From positions 124,001 to 188,000 of the forward strand of contig JAIORD010000005.1 in assembly GCA_021108275.1 (NCBI GenBank): DNA of 64,000 nt, written 5' to 3'. The translations under genes were made by a program, and so were the position numbers. The notes beneath the pieces are model-generated. The model saw only the letters and a program-made list of their open reading frames with translations. It did not search any database and was not told where the DNA came from. The first letter of the stretch is position 1; each line of letters opens with the position of its first letter. This document shows positions 46,747 through 55,659 of the stretch, piece after piece. The DNA is from Methanococcoides sp. (GTDB lineage: Archaea; Halobacteriota; Methanosarcinia; Methanosarcinales; Methanosarcinaceae).

Positions 46747-47859
46747 TTACTCAAGGCATTTAAGGATGTCTTCCGGTTGATATCTTGGTTTTATAATACG
46801 AGTCCTGCCACGCATACCCTTTCCGGAAAAATCAGCATCCACATACCTTGCTTCACTAAGCTTGTTGACCATATCATAAAAACGTGTGTACCCAAGATCG
46901 GTCTTTTCGTGGAAAAGTTTGTAAAGGTCACCTGTCTGCACATCCCTGTTCTCTGCTATCAGGCAGAGCAATGTCCTCTCATCCGGCGTGAGGGACTGGA
47001 CACTTCTGCGAAGATGCAGCAATCTGGAGGTATCATAGGCCTTTTCCACATCTTCGACCAGGATGGTCTTGCTTGCACGCCTCTCGGCATTCAGGGCAGC
47101 ACGCTTCAAAAGATCGATTCCCACACGCAGATCCCCTGTAAGATCGACATATTCAACTATCGCATCCCTCACATCATCCAGCATCACATTGGGATAGAAT
47201 GCAAGATCGATCCTGCCCCCGATAATATCCTGAAGTTCACTGTAATTGTACCGGGGGAAAGCTACCTCTTCAGGAAGAAAAACGGAATTGACCTTAGGGT
47301 CGAACTGATAGAGCTTTCCCGTATCACTCACAATTGCAATGACACCTACTTTTGCTCCCGGATATTGTTCATGTGCCCTGAGAAGGGAATACATTACCTC
47401 ATCCGCGTGCCCTTCATGATAGAGATAATTGATATCATCAAGACAAAGCACAAGCGTCTTTTCCTTCTCGATAAGATAGTTCATCACCTTTTCGAACAGT
47501 TTAATGAAAGCAACGCCAGAAGACGGAGGGGACACGTTAAAGAGACCTTGGTATACCCTCGTGATCACAGCAAATTTCGTAGAATCCATCTGGCAGTTCA
47601 CTTTGATGAATACAATATCATCCGAATGCTTTTTCATCTCTTTAAAGACCTTCAGCACAGTTGTGGTCTTTCCAGTACCAGGAGGACCACTTATCAAACT
47701 GTTTATCGGACGCATGCCACGAAGGGCCGGACGCAGACTGTACATCAGGGACTGCATCTGCGACTCACGGTGTGAAAAATGGTCGGGAAGGTAATCAAGT
47801 TCAAGCACATTCCCATCCTTGAACAAAGTCTCATCCCACATCAGCATATCCTTACCCAT
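46747..47859 (-). CDS. orc1: Orc1/Cdc6-type origin-recognition ATPase
   Basis: A 370-residue initiator that binds replication origins and loads MCM. The AAA+ core has Walker A SGPPGTGKTTTVLK, Walker B LVLCLDDINYL and a sensor region near RVGIDLLKRAALNAE. The C-terminal winged helix covers about 290-365 (TDLGYTRFYDMVNKLSEARYV). An AGGAGAT lies 9 bases upstream of ATG 47859. Archaeal origins usually lie beside this gene; the 179-bp gap upstream is AT-rich but I saw no clear origin-box repeat. Confidence 0.93.
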   Translation of the reverse strand: MGKDMLMWDETLFKDGNVLELDYLPDHFSHRESQMQSLMYSLRPALRGMRPINSLISGPPGTGKTTTVLKVFKEMKKHSDDIVFIKVNCQMDSTKFAVITRVYQGLFNVSPPSSGVAFIKLFEKVMNYLIEKEKTLVLCLDDINYLYHEGHADEVMYSLLRAHEQYPGAKVGVIAIVSDTGKLYQFDPKVNSVFLPEEVAFPRYNYSELQDIIGGRIDLAFYPNVMLDDVRDAIVEYVDLTGDLRVGIDLLKRAALNAERRASKTILVEDVEKAYDTSRLLHLRRSVQSLTPDERTLLCLIAENRDVQTGDLYKLFHEKTDLGYTRFYDMVNKLSEARYVDADFSGKGMRGRTRIIKPRYQPEDILKCLE

Positions 47860-48038
47860 GTACAGTATCTCCTAAAATTAAAGTTCTAATATATTAACTG
47901 TGAAAATACATAATAGCCTTTTCCTCTGAGATAAAAACGTTCATTCAAACTCTGAAAATTGACCAAATATCAATGTTTTTAAACGTATGTGAATAAATAT
48001 AAAAAGCTTTTGGGAATTTCTTATATATAAGTTAGAAG

Positions 48039-48380
48039 ATGGGAATACAAGATGTTATGACATGCAGAGGAAGACCAAAAAACCCCAGAAGAGTGGAATG
48101 TAACCCCGATATACTCTATTTCAAACCAAGAGGAGTAAAACTTATTGAACTGGAAGTAGTTTCTCTTGCATTAGAAGAGCTGGAAGCCCTGAGGCTGGTA
48201 GATCTTGAAGACTTGCAACAGCAGGAAGCAGCAACAAAAATGGGGATCTCAAGACGTGCATTCTGGGAAGACCTGAAAAATGCAAGGAAAAAGATCGCAC
48301 TGGCATTGACCACAGGTAAAGCTATTGAGATAAAGGGCGGAAACTATGTCAACATCAATGACCAGAAACGGTCAGAATAA
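48039..48380 (+). CDS. DUF134 (UPF0251) DNA-binding-like protein
   Basis: A 113-residue protein of the UPF0251/DUF134 family. [15 protein letters not shown] is the family start, and a sigma-70-region-4-like helix-turn-helix follows ([35 protein letters not shown]). Initiation could also be at Met7 (48057): a palindromic TATA (CTTATATATAAG) at 48019-48030 would start transcripts close to it. The Mrp-family gene follows 38 bases after, a common pairing that suggests a shared Fe-S or regulatory role. Confidence 0.87.
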   Translation: MGIQDVMTCRGRPKNPRRVECNPDILYFKPRGVKLIELEVVSLALEELEALRLVDLEDLQQQEAATKMGISRRAFWEDLKNARKKIALALTTGKAIEIKGGNYVNINDQKRSE

Positions 48381-48418
48381 CCTATAACAGGAACAACATT
48401 ATCACAAGGAGAATGAAG

Positions 48419-49255
48419 ATGTCATCCAATATCCAATCATCAGAAAGCCTACTAAATACCAAGCCTGAAGAACCAAAGCTCTTTACCAACCTCAGAGGGA
48501 TCAAGAATAAGATAATGGTAATGAGCGGAAAGGGAGGCGTTGGTAAAAGCACTGTTTCCGCCAACCTTGCTGCAGCCCTTGCAGAACGCGGATATTCAGT
48601 GGGACTCCTTGACAGTGACATTCACGGACCGACCATTCCAAAGATGTTCGGTGTGGAGAATGAAAAACCCATGGTCAATGAAAAAGGTATTGTTCCCGTA
48701 AAAGTTAATGATAATCTGAAAATAATGTCAATAGGACTTCTCCTTGACAGCAACGATTCTCCAGTCGTCTGGAGAGGACCTGCAAAGATGAGTGCTATCA
48801 AGCAATTCCTTGAAGAAGTGGACTGGGGAGTACTCGACTATCTTATCATTGACCTTCCGCCTGGAACAGGGGACGAACCATTGAGCATATCACAACTTAT
48901 CGGCAACCTGACCGGTGCTATTGTGGTCACGACCCCTCAGGCTGTCGCCCTTACAAGTGTCAGAAAATCACTCAATTTTGCCAAAATGATCGAAGTACCG
49001 GTAATTGGGATGGTCGAGAACATGAGCGGAATCGTCTGCCCACACTGTGATGAGAAGATACATGTGTTCGGCTCAGGCGGAGTTGCAAAAGCAGCCGAGG
49101 ACTTTGGCGTGAAAGTACTGGGCACATTACCTATCGAGACAGAAGTTGCAGCTGCCGGAGACAGCGGACACGTACACATTGATATCAAGAGCGATTCAGA
49201 ATGGTACATCCACTTTAACAAGGTCGTAGACGCTGTGGAAGAGTTTGTTAAATGA
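48419..49255 (+). CDS. Mrp/NBP35-family Fe-S cluster carrier ATPase
   Basis: A cytosolic P-loop ATPase that binds and transfers 4Fe-4S clusters, common in methanogens. The 278-residue protein has the deviant Walker A KGGVGKSTVSA near residue 39, the DSDIHGPTIPKMFG motif and the bridging CPHC pair (IVCPHCDEKIHVFGSGG). I start at ATG 48419 because AAGGAG is 7 bases upstream; ATG 48413 would be only one base from it. A hairpin follows its stop. Confidence 0.93.
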   Translation: MSSNIQSSESLLNTKPEEPKLFTNLRGIKNKIMVMSGKGGVGKSTVSANLAAALAERGYSVGLLDSDIHGPTIPKMFGVENEKPMVNEKGIVPVKVNDNLKIMSIGLLLDSNDSPVVWRGPAKMSAIKQFLEEVDWGVLDYLIIDLPPGTGDEPLSISQLIGNLTGAIVVTTPQAVALTSVRKSLNFAKMIEVPVIGMVENMSGIVCPHCDEKIHVFGSGGVAKAAEDFGVKVLGTLPIETEVAAAGDSGHVHIDIKSDSEWYIHFNKVVDAVEEFVK

Positions 49256-49264
49256 TATTAAAAG

Positions 49265-49323
49265 GACATGCCACTTCGTAAAATAAGTGCATGTCACCAA
49301 TCCTTTTCTTTCTTTCTTTTTTT
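49265..49323 (+). terminator. Hairpin plus T-rich tract after the Mrp gene
   Basis: GACATGCCACTT (from 49265) pairs with AAGTGCATGTC (ending about 49295) with one bulged C and an 8-base loop. A TTTTCTTTCTTTCTTTTTTTC tract of low complexity follows. It lies ten bases after the stop. Confidence 0.6.
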
Positions 49324-49417
49324 CAACCATTCTTTGACCACGACCACCAAAATATATATCACAACATAAACTTCCAGAGTAAAAACACTAAATAACGATG
49401 CAGACATCTTTTAGCGC

Positions 49418-50122
49418 ATGGAAGAGATGATACAAAATGCATTTGGGTGGATAAAAAAACAGGAGCTCACCACTGCAAAGGAATTATCACGCCTCATCAC
49501 TGCATACGAACTATGGGGTGTGGAAAATGACCTTCCTACAAAGCTCATCCACCTTAAAAGTGAAAATAACTGGGACAATTCAATAAGAGAGACTGCAAGA
49601 GCCTGTTCCAGCCTTGTATCTTCCAACTTAGACCTTGAAGAATGTGGGCAATGGTTGCTTTCTAAAAGGGAGAACAACGGTTCATGGCAGAACGATGTTT
49701 ACGACACAACCTATGCATTAATAGCCCTTGCCGAGATGGGCATCCATGAAATGAAAGGTTGCAATTGGCTTGTTGAGAACTATGGTGAAAAATGGGAACA
49801 TGTGGGCACTACATCCCTTATCATCACCACTCTTGTAAAGCAGGAAGATCTGACAAATGAGAAGCATTTCACTGACTTTATAGAAGAACGTGTCAAATGG
49901 ATCTTGTCGGAGAGAGATGAAGACGGTGGTTGGAAATTCATCTCGACCAGCAATCTGGTAATACAGGCATTGGCTATTGTCTGTTTGAAACAAGAACTTG
50001 ATACATCTTTCAAATGGCTAATGTCCAGACAGAACAGCAATGGTTCATGGGGAAAGAATGAAGGAGATATTACTGCAACCGCACTTTCACTTATCACTTT
50101 GGGATACGCACATAGACTGTAG
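49418..50122 (+). CDS. Alpha/alpha-toroid (prenyltransferase/squalene-cyclase repeat) protein
   Basis: A 234-residue protein made of helical-hairpin repeats of the terpenoid-cyclase/prenyltransferase toroid type. QW-like motifs occur three times: WLLSKRENNGSW, WILSERDEDGGW and WLMSRQNSNGSW, each followed by a T/S-rich helix such as TATALSLITLG. It is far shorter than squalene cyclases and lacks their catalytic DxDD, so a binding or scaffold role is more likely. It ends in TAG (50120-50122); readthrough would add a pyrrolysine and 20 residues. Its last 29 bases overlap the convergent kinase gene. Confidence 0.75.
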   Translation: MEEMIQNAFGWIKKQELTTAKELSRLITAYELWGVENDLPTKLIHLKSENNWDNSIRETARACSSLVSSNLDLEECGQWLLSKRENNGSWQNDVYDTTYALIALAEMGIHEMKGCNWLVENYGEKWEHVGTTSLIITTLVKQEDLTNEKHFTDFIEERVKWILSERDEDGGWKFISTSNLVIQALAIVCLKQELDTSFKWLMSRQNSNGSWGKNEGDITATALSLITLGYAHRL

Positions 50123-52646
50123 TCCCAACCGATTCCTTGCTTTCCACATACACATCCCCACCATGCATATCAGCAAACTGCTTGACAAGTGAAAGACCAA
50201 GACCAGCTCCACCATACTGGCGTGAAGAAGAAGCATCCGCCTGATAGAATTGATCGAACAGATGGCTCATCTTGTCTTCAACGATGCCAACCCCATTATC
50301 CTGAACACATAGTTCCAGCATATCATCGATTATCTGGGTGTGGATCTTCACATAACCATTTTTGGTTGAAAATTTCAATGAGTTATTCAGGAGGTTGTAA
50401 AGTATCTGCTTGAACTTTGTCCTGTCAGCAGTGATCATGTCAACTCCATTATTGTGAACCGTGACAGAGATCTGTTTGCTCTTAGCAAAGTCCGACATCG
50501 ACAACACAACTTCATTGATAGTGGGCGGGACAGAGAATTTCTCATAGGTAAGCCCAAGTTTACCAGCCTCTATTTTGGAGATATCAAGGATGTCCTGGAT
50601 CAGATTGAGCAGATGAGTTCCACTGGAAGAAATATTCTTCAAATACTTGGTCTGTTTATCGTTCAACTGACCAAAGCTCTCAGTTAAAAGCACATCCGAA
50701 AACCCTATGACAGAATTAAGAGGTGTTCTTAGTTCATGGCTCATGTTAGCAAGAAATTCACTTTTAGTTCGGTTTGCATTTTCGGCCACTTCCATTGCCT
50801 GATGAATGACAAGCTCGGACCTTTTACGTTCAGTTATGTCGATCACGGTGTTCGAGATATATACCGGTTTATTGTTATCATCCGTGATCACAAAACAATT
50901 CATGAGGGCCGGGAATTCACTGCCATCTTTTCGAACCCTGAGAACTTCATTCATATCATAACCTTTTGAAGCTTTTCGAGACCCACCTTCACAGACCGCA
51001 TCATCATTCCGAGCTAAAGAAATGTTTGAGCCCACAAGCTCATCAACATCAAAGCCATGCATCTGTGCAAAACTTTCATTCACATAGAGGACCTTACCGC
51101 TGACATCTTTAATGGAAACACCATATCGAGCCCCATCGACGATGGTCTTGAAAAGCCGAACTTTCTGGTCCATCTCTTTCTGATCACTTATATCAAAGAT
51201 GATACCATCAAAGAACATCAACTTCCCATCCTCAAAGATCCCCCTGCCTCTTTCGTACACATGGTGAACATTGCCCTGAGAATCAAGAACTCGATACAGA
51301 ATCGTAAAATAAGGACGGTCTTCTGTAAGGGATCTATCTATGGCATTAGCCACCATTTCAACATCATCCGGATGGATAAGACTGGCATAAGTGCGGACTG
51401 AACTCCAAATGAGGTCCGATGCAGAATAACCTGTCATCGCAGTTATTTCTTTACTAATATACTCCATGATATAATCCGGATCATGCTTGCAACGATATGT
51501 TGCACCCGGAATGTTCACAACCAATGTCTCAAAACGATTTTCATTTTCCTGAAGCTCTTTTTCTGCATTTTTTCGCTCAGTGATATCGCGTACAATTCCC
51601 TGCATGATCTTTGTATCTTCATCGATAACTGAAACGCTTACCTCGACATCGATAATGCTACCATCAGCTTTCTTGAAACGAGATTCAAATCTGGACGAAC
51701 CGTTTTCAATAACATCATCCAGATGTTCTTTTGCCTCATATTCAAGACCACTAGGAAGTAGAACCCGAAGATCTTTGGTTTTGAAGACATCCTTTGAATA
51801 ACCAATGAGTTCACATGCTTTGTTGTTCACATCGAGAATAGTACCATCAAAGGTGTGAATGAAGATCGCATCGTTCGAGTTCTCGAACAAGGACCTGAAC
51901 CGATTATTCCTATCAAGCAAAGCATTCCTTGCTTCAACATATGCACTTATGTCCCTTGTTCTACCCTGAATACAGATAGGAAGCTGGTTTTCATTAAGAA
52001 CTATCTTGCCAGTAATATCAATTGAAAGCAAAGTACCATCTTTGCGGATAAGATATGTTTCAAAAGAAAGAATTTCGCCTTTTTTACACTTTTCATTATT
52101 GATAAGGCTAATAACTCTGCCAAATTCTTCCGGTGTAAAAAGCATCGAAAGTTTAGAGCCTATCACTTCATCTACTGAATATCCTGTAACATCGAGCACT
52201 GAACGATTGACATAAGTAAAACACAAAGACATGTCCAGTTGCCATATGACATCGAGAGTATTGTCAGCAAGGAGACGATACTTTTTTTCACTTTCAACGA
52301 GTTTATTAAGAGTTGTCAGTTGTTCTGTTACATCCTTTATGATCACTATAAGACGGTCTTTGCTTTCAAGAACGAATGTAGCTTCAAGATCATGCAATTC
52401 TCTCCCTAACTGAAGTTGATATTGCATATCGCGCATATCGCCTGTGATCATAACGTCTTTGATGCAGCTTTTTGCTTTCTCGGAAACGTCTGAAGGTAAA
52501 ATATCACTTATGTTCTTGCCCATGAAATGTTCAGGCTCTACGAGTAATTGTACGCCTTCAGAAGAGTTGTAGCTTAATATGATCCCATCTGCACTTATAT
52601 GGAATACTATAAGGTTTCTTGTCACCAATGATCCATCCAATGTCAA
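50094..52646 (-). CDS. Five-PAS-domain sensor histidine kinase
   Basis: A cytoplasmic sensor kinase of 850 residues without membrane segments. Five PAS units are seen at about 8-112, 118-238, 246-362, 368-486 and 494-615, several ending in DIT(E/S)-type PAC motifs. The HisKA domain has the phospho-acceptor in SHELRTPLNSVIG, and the HATPase domain has NLLNNSLKFS, DNGVGI and GGAGLGLSLVK boxes. No receiver is attached and no response regulator is adjacent, so the partner is elsewhere. The ligands are unknown; none of the PAS units shows an obvious haem or flavin signature. Confidence 0.93.
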   Translation of the reverse strand: MTLDGSLVTRNLIVFHISADGIILSYNSSEGVQLLVEPEHFMGKNISDILPSDVSEKAKSCIKDVMITGDMRDMQYQLQLGRELHDLEATFVLESKDRLIVIIKDVTEQLTTLNKLVESEKKYRLLADNTLDVIWQLDMSLCFTYVNRSVLDVTGYSVDEVIGSKLSMLFTPEEFGRVISLINNEKCKKGEILSFETYLIRKDGTLLSIDITGKIVLNENQLPICIQGRTRDISAYVEARNALLDRNNRFRSLFENSNDAIFIHTFDGTILDVNNKACELIGYSKDVFKTKDLRVLLPSGLEYEAKEHLDDVIENGSSRFESRFKKADGSIIDVEVSVSVIDEDTKIMQGIVRDITERKNAEKELQENENRFETLVVNIPGATYRCKHDPDYIMEYISKEITAMTGYSASDLIWSSVRTYASLIHPDDVEMVANAIDRSLTEDRPYFTILYRVLDSQGNVHHVYERGRGIFEDGKLMFFDGIIFDISDQKEMDQKVRLFKTIVDGARYGVSIKDVSGKVLYVNESFAQMHGFDVDELVGSNISLARNDDAVCEGGSRKASKGYDMNEVLRVRKDGSEFPALMNCFVITDDNNKPVYISNTVIDITERKRSELVIHQAMEVAENANRTKSEFLANMSHELRTPLNSVIGFSDVLLTESFGQLNDKQTKYLKNISSSGTHLLNLIQDILDISKIEAGKLGLTYEKFSVPPTINEVVLSMSDFAKSKQISVTVHNNGVDMITADRTKFKQILYNLLNNSLKFSTKNGYVKIHTQIIDDMLELCVQDNGVGIVEDKMSHLFDQFYQADASSSRQYGGAGLGLSLVKQFADMHGGDVYVESKESVGTTVYVRIPK

Positions 52647-52890
52647 TTATTGTTTGATAAATAGTTAACCACATATAATATCAAAATTAAAACCTATATT
52701 AATGGAAGATCAAAATTTAGATTACTGTATGTGATATTATTCACATAATATATTAGGACATAGGATAACAATCCAAAATACCTCAAGCGACCTAAAAATA
52801 GACTTTTAAAGTCTATAGTAAATGTATCTATTGTTTTGACTAATAGCACTATTCAGATCACTTGACCAAATGACAATATGAGGTGAACAA

Positions 52891-53466
52891 ATGCTAAGTG
52901 AACTTGTTCTCAGGACCAGATGTTATAGAAGATTTAAACAGACTGAGGTTATATCAAAAGAAATATTAACAGAACTTGTCAATATTGCAAGAGTCTCAGC
53001 TTCAGCTACCAACAGCCAGCCACTGAAATATATCATTTCATCCGATCTGAAAATGAACAATATCATATTCGAACAGCTTGGATGGGCAGGTTATCTTCAC
53101 GAATGGAAAGGGCCTGCTGAAGGAGAAAGACCAGCCGCTTACATCATTATACTCGATGATACGAGGATAAGACCCGATGCAAGATATGATGCAGGAATTG
53201 CTTTACAGAACATTCGCCTTGCTGCCATGGAGAAAGGTATTGGAAGCTGTGTCATTGGTTCTGTTAACAGAGAAGTGCTGAGAGAAGAACTTGATGTGCC
53301 TCCCGAATTCGAGATGATGCTGGTTTTAGCAATGGGCATCCCGGCAGAAGAGATAGTTCTCGAGGAAACCGGAGAGGAACATGATATTAGATACTGGCGT
53401 GATGAGAACGGATGCCATCATGTTCCAAAGAGAGAACTGGAGGAAGTTCTGTTTAAAGCATACTGA
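52891..53466 (+). CDS. Nitroreductase-family flavoprotein
   Basis: A 191-residue FMN-dependent oxidoreductase of the nitroreductase fold. The N-terminal RTRCYRRFKQTEVISKE carries the FMN-binding Arg pair. ASATNSQPLKYIIS and AALQNIRLAAMEKGIGSCVIG (with Ile for Ala at the first position) are the conserved core. The natural substrate is unknown. It stands alone after a 244-bp AT-rich gap and is divergent from the PAS kinase. Confidence 0.9.
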   Translation: MLSELVLRTRCYRRFKQTEVISKEILTELVNIARVSASATNSQPLKYIISSDLKMNNIIFEQLGWAGYLHEWKGPAEGERPAAYIIILDDTRIRPDARYDAGIALQNIRLAAMEKGIGSCVIGSVNREVLREELDVPPEFEMMLVLAMGIPAEEIVLEETGEEHDIRYWRDENGCHHVPKRELEEVLFKAY

Positions 53467-53584
53467 AATCGATGCTGATAGAAAACAATAGAATATATAA
53501 AGAAAAAGACAGTAACTAAGCACTGATAGAACATATATATGAGATAGAGCTATCACCCTTTCAAGATCACGGATGTGGATAGAG

Positions 53585-54019
53585 ATGGATGAGAAATTTA
53601 TCAGATACCATGCAGATACAAATACTTACATTATCCGTAGGAAAGCCTTCTTTGAAAATAGCATCAAGATAGATGGTAACATGATCGTAGGGCCTGGTGC
53701 GAACTTCTGGAAAGATCTGGAAGTTAGTGGATCACTACAGCTTGGAAAAGAATCATTGGTTAAAGGTAATATCAAAGCAAATGATGCCCTCATAAGCACA
53801 CGTTGTGAGATAAGCGGGAACATTGAGATTGCAAATGATCTTACAATGCTTGACAACGTAAAGGTTGGAGGATCGGCAATATGTGGAAATGAAATGTCCA
53901 TCAGACCAGGTTGTCAGGTAAAGTTCGTTAAAGCTGCTACTGCTTTAGAGCTTATAGGAAAGGTCGCTATAAAAGAAATAGAATCCGGAACAAAGCTTAT
54001 TGTTCGTTCCGAGATGTAA
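53585..54019 (+). CDS. Bactofilin-like beta-helix protein
   Basis: A 144-residue protein with periodic short beta-strands and glycines, resembling bactofilin/polymer-forming cytoskeletal or DUF342-type right-handed beta-helices. Repeating elements such as GNMIVGPGANFWKDLEVSGS, VKGNIKANDALIS, ISGNIEIANDLTM and VGGSAICGNEMSI are seen. No signal peptide is present, so it is probably cytosolic or membrane-associated. ATG 53585 is used; an in-frame GTG/ATG-type start a few codons earlier is possible. Confidence 0.7.
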   Translation: MDEKFIRYHADTNTYIIRRKAFFENSIKIDGNMIVGPGANFWKDLEVSGSLQLGKESLVKGNIKANDALISTRCEISGNIEIANDLTMLDNVKVGGSAICGNEMSIRPGCQVKFVKAATALELIGKVAIKEIESGTKLIVRSEM

Positions 54020-54033
54020 TACATTTGTTAAAG

Positions 54034-54792
54034 TTAGTTACGCCGCTCTTCTGCCAGCATTTTCAAAAGCTGGTTACGTAACTCATTTGCCTCGGAACTT
54101 GTCCTTTCACGAGGTCTTGGAAGATCAACGTTTATGACTTTCTTTATCCTACCAGGTCTTGCACTCATCACAACGATCTTGTCCGCAAGGAAAACCGCTT
54201 CGTCCACACTATGGGTCACGAAAACGATTGTTATCTGGTACTTTGCCCAAACCTGAAGCAGTTCTTTTTGCAATGTGTTCCTTGTCTGTGCATCCAGAGC
54301 CCCGAAAGGTTCGTCCATAAGAAGGACCTTGGGTTCGTTCGCAAGAGCTCGAGCAATGGCCACCCTCTGTCGCATACCACCGGAAAGTTCATAGGGATAA
54401 CTGTTCCGGAACTGTTCAAGCCCTACGAGCTTTAAGTATTTTTCAGCTACTTCGAGTACCTTGTTCTTGGGGATACCCTTCATTTGAGGGCCAAAGGTAA
54501 TGTTCTGGATGACAGTCCTCCAGGGGAAAAGAGAATACTCCTGAAATACCATCCCTCTTGTCGAATCCGGAATGGTAATGTCCTCACCATCGAGGGTTAT
54601 CTGCCCCTTATCCGGTCTTTCAAGCCCGGCGATGGTCCTGAGAAGTGTTGTTTTTCCACATCCAGAAGGACCTATGAAACAGACAAATTCCTTGTCCTTT
54701 ATTTCAAGGTCAACATTATCAAGTGCAAGGGTGGACTCACCGTTCTCTTTCTCAAACGCCACCGAGATACCGGAGACTTTTACCTCACCCAT
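54034..54792 (-). CDS. ABC transporter ATPase (sulfonate/nitrate/taurine type)
   Basis: A 252-residue nucleotide-binding subunit. Walker A is GPSGCGKTTLL, the Q-loop is VFQEYSLFPW, the signature is LSGGMRQRVAIARAL and Walker B is VLLMDEPFGALD with the His switch VTHSVDEA. The start ATG overlaps the permease stop (TAATG, 54794-54790), so expression is coupled. The family (SsuB/TauB/ThiZ-like) imports sulfonates, nitrate, taurine or pyrimidine precursors; the substrate is not fixed by sequence. Confidence 0.93.
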   Translation of the reverse strand: MGEVKVSGISVAFEKENGESTLALDNVDLEIKDKEFVCFIGPSGCGKTTLLRTIAGLERPDKGQITLDGEDITIPDSTRGMVFQEYSLFPWRTVIQNITFGPQMKGIPKNKVLEVAEKYLKLVGLEQFRNSYPYELSGGMRQRVAIARALANEPKVLLMDEPFGALDAQTRNTLQKELLQVWAKYQITIVFVTHSVDEAVFLADKIVVMSARPGRIKKVINVDLPRPRERTSSEANELRNQLLKMLAEERRN

Positions 54793-55580
54793 TATACCAC
54801 AACTCCTGCACGCCATTCAAGAAGATGTCCATCGACATACCACCTGAACACCCTGTCAATGAAAAGACCCAGGAAGCCAAGTATCAGCATATAAACAAGA
54901 ACAAAATCCATCTGGTGCAGATAGTAGTGCCACCAGATCTTGTAACCAAGCCCGTTCGTACTTACACCGAACATCTCCGCTGCAACCAGACACATCCAAC
55001 CCACACCCATGGAAATGCGGATACCTGAAGCAATGGAAGGCAGGGCAGACGGTAATGCAACGTGGCGTATAAGCGACCCACTGCTCATGCAACCCAAGAC
55101 TTTGGCAGCTTCCACATAGACCTTTGGAACGCTTTTGAAGCCATCGAATGTGTTGATGATAACAGGGAATACCGCACCAATAAAGACCACGAACCCTGCG
55201 GAAGTGTGGGTCAGACCGAACCAGACTATGGCAAAGGGGATCCATGCAAGTGGTGGAATGGGACGAATTATCTCTATCAGAGGGTCCAATGCACGATTCA
55301 CGTTCTTGAACCAGCCCATGACTACCCCTATGGGAATCCCTATTAAAAGTGCAGAAAGAATTCCAATTCCAAAATGAAGCATACTTATTGCAAGATCAGT
55401 GAAGAGGATACCTCCTTCGATGATCTTGATAAAAGCGAACAGAACATCAGTAAAGCTTGGCAGGATAAACTTATTGTTTACCACGAGGTCTGCTATCAGT
55501 TGCCATATGATAATGGCTACAGTAACGGATAATATTTCAATTCCTATTTCCCGTGGCCCTTTTGTACCGGCTTTACTCAT
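54792..55580 (-). CDS. ABC transporter permease (sulfonate/nitrate/taurine type)
   Basis: A 262-residue permease with about six membrane helices. The EAA coupling loop is EAAKVLGCMSSGSLIRHVALPSALPSIASGIRISM. The IPPLAWIPFAIVWFGLT segment is typical of the SsuC/TauC family. It lies between the binding-protein gene and the ATPase gene of the same operon. A GGAGG site precedes its start. Confidence 0.92.
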   Translation of the reverse strand: MSKAGTKGPREIGIEILSVTVAIIIWQLIADLVVNNKFILPSFTDVLFAFIKIIEGGILFTDLAISMLHFGIGILSALLIGIPIGVVMGWFKNVNRALDPLIEIIRPIPPLAWIPFAIVWFGLTHTSAGFVVFIGAVFPVIINTFDGFKSVPKVYVEAAKVLGCMSSGSLIRHVALPSALPSIASGIRISMGVGWMCLVAAEMFGVSTNGLGYKIWWHYYLHQMDFVLVYMLILGFLGLFIDRVFRWYVDGHLLEWRAGVVV

Positions 55581-55659
55581 GATACCTCCTTCGATGATCG
55601 AGGGACATAACCCTCAATTCCGGCGGTTAAATGTTCTGTTCATTAATGTATGTTGCTAT

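Noticed and set aside
46777-47775. 332-codon open frame on the plus strand opposite orc1
   Set aside because: It is exactly antisense to a clear Orc1/Cdc6 gene, has no recognisable domain and its Cys/His-rich composition is typical of a shadow frame.
47860-48038. Possible replication origin beside orc1
   Set aside because: The gap is AT-rich but only 179 bp, and I could not see repeated or inverted origin-recognition boxes.
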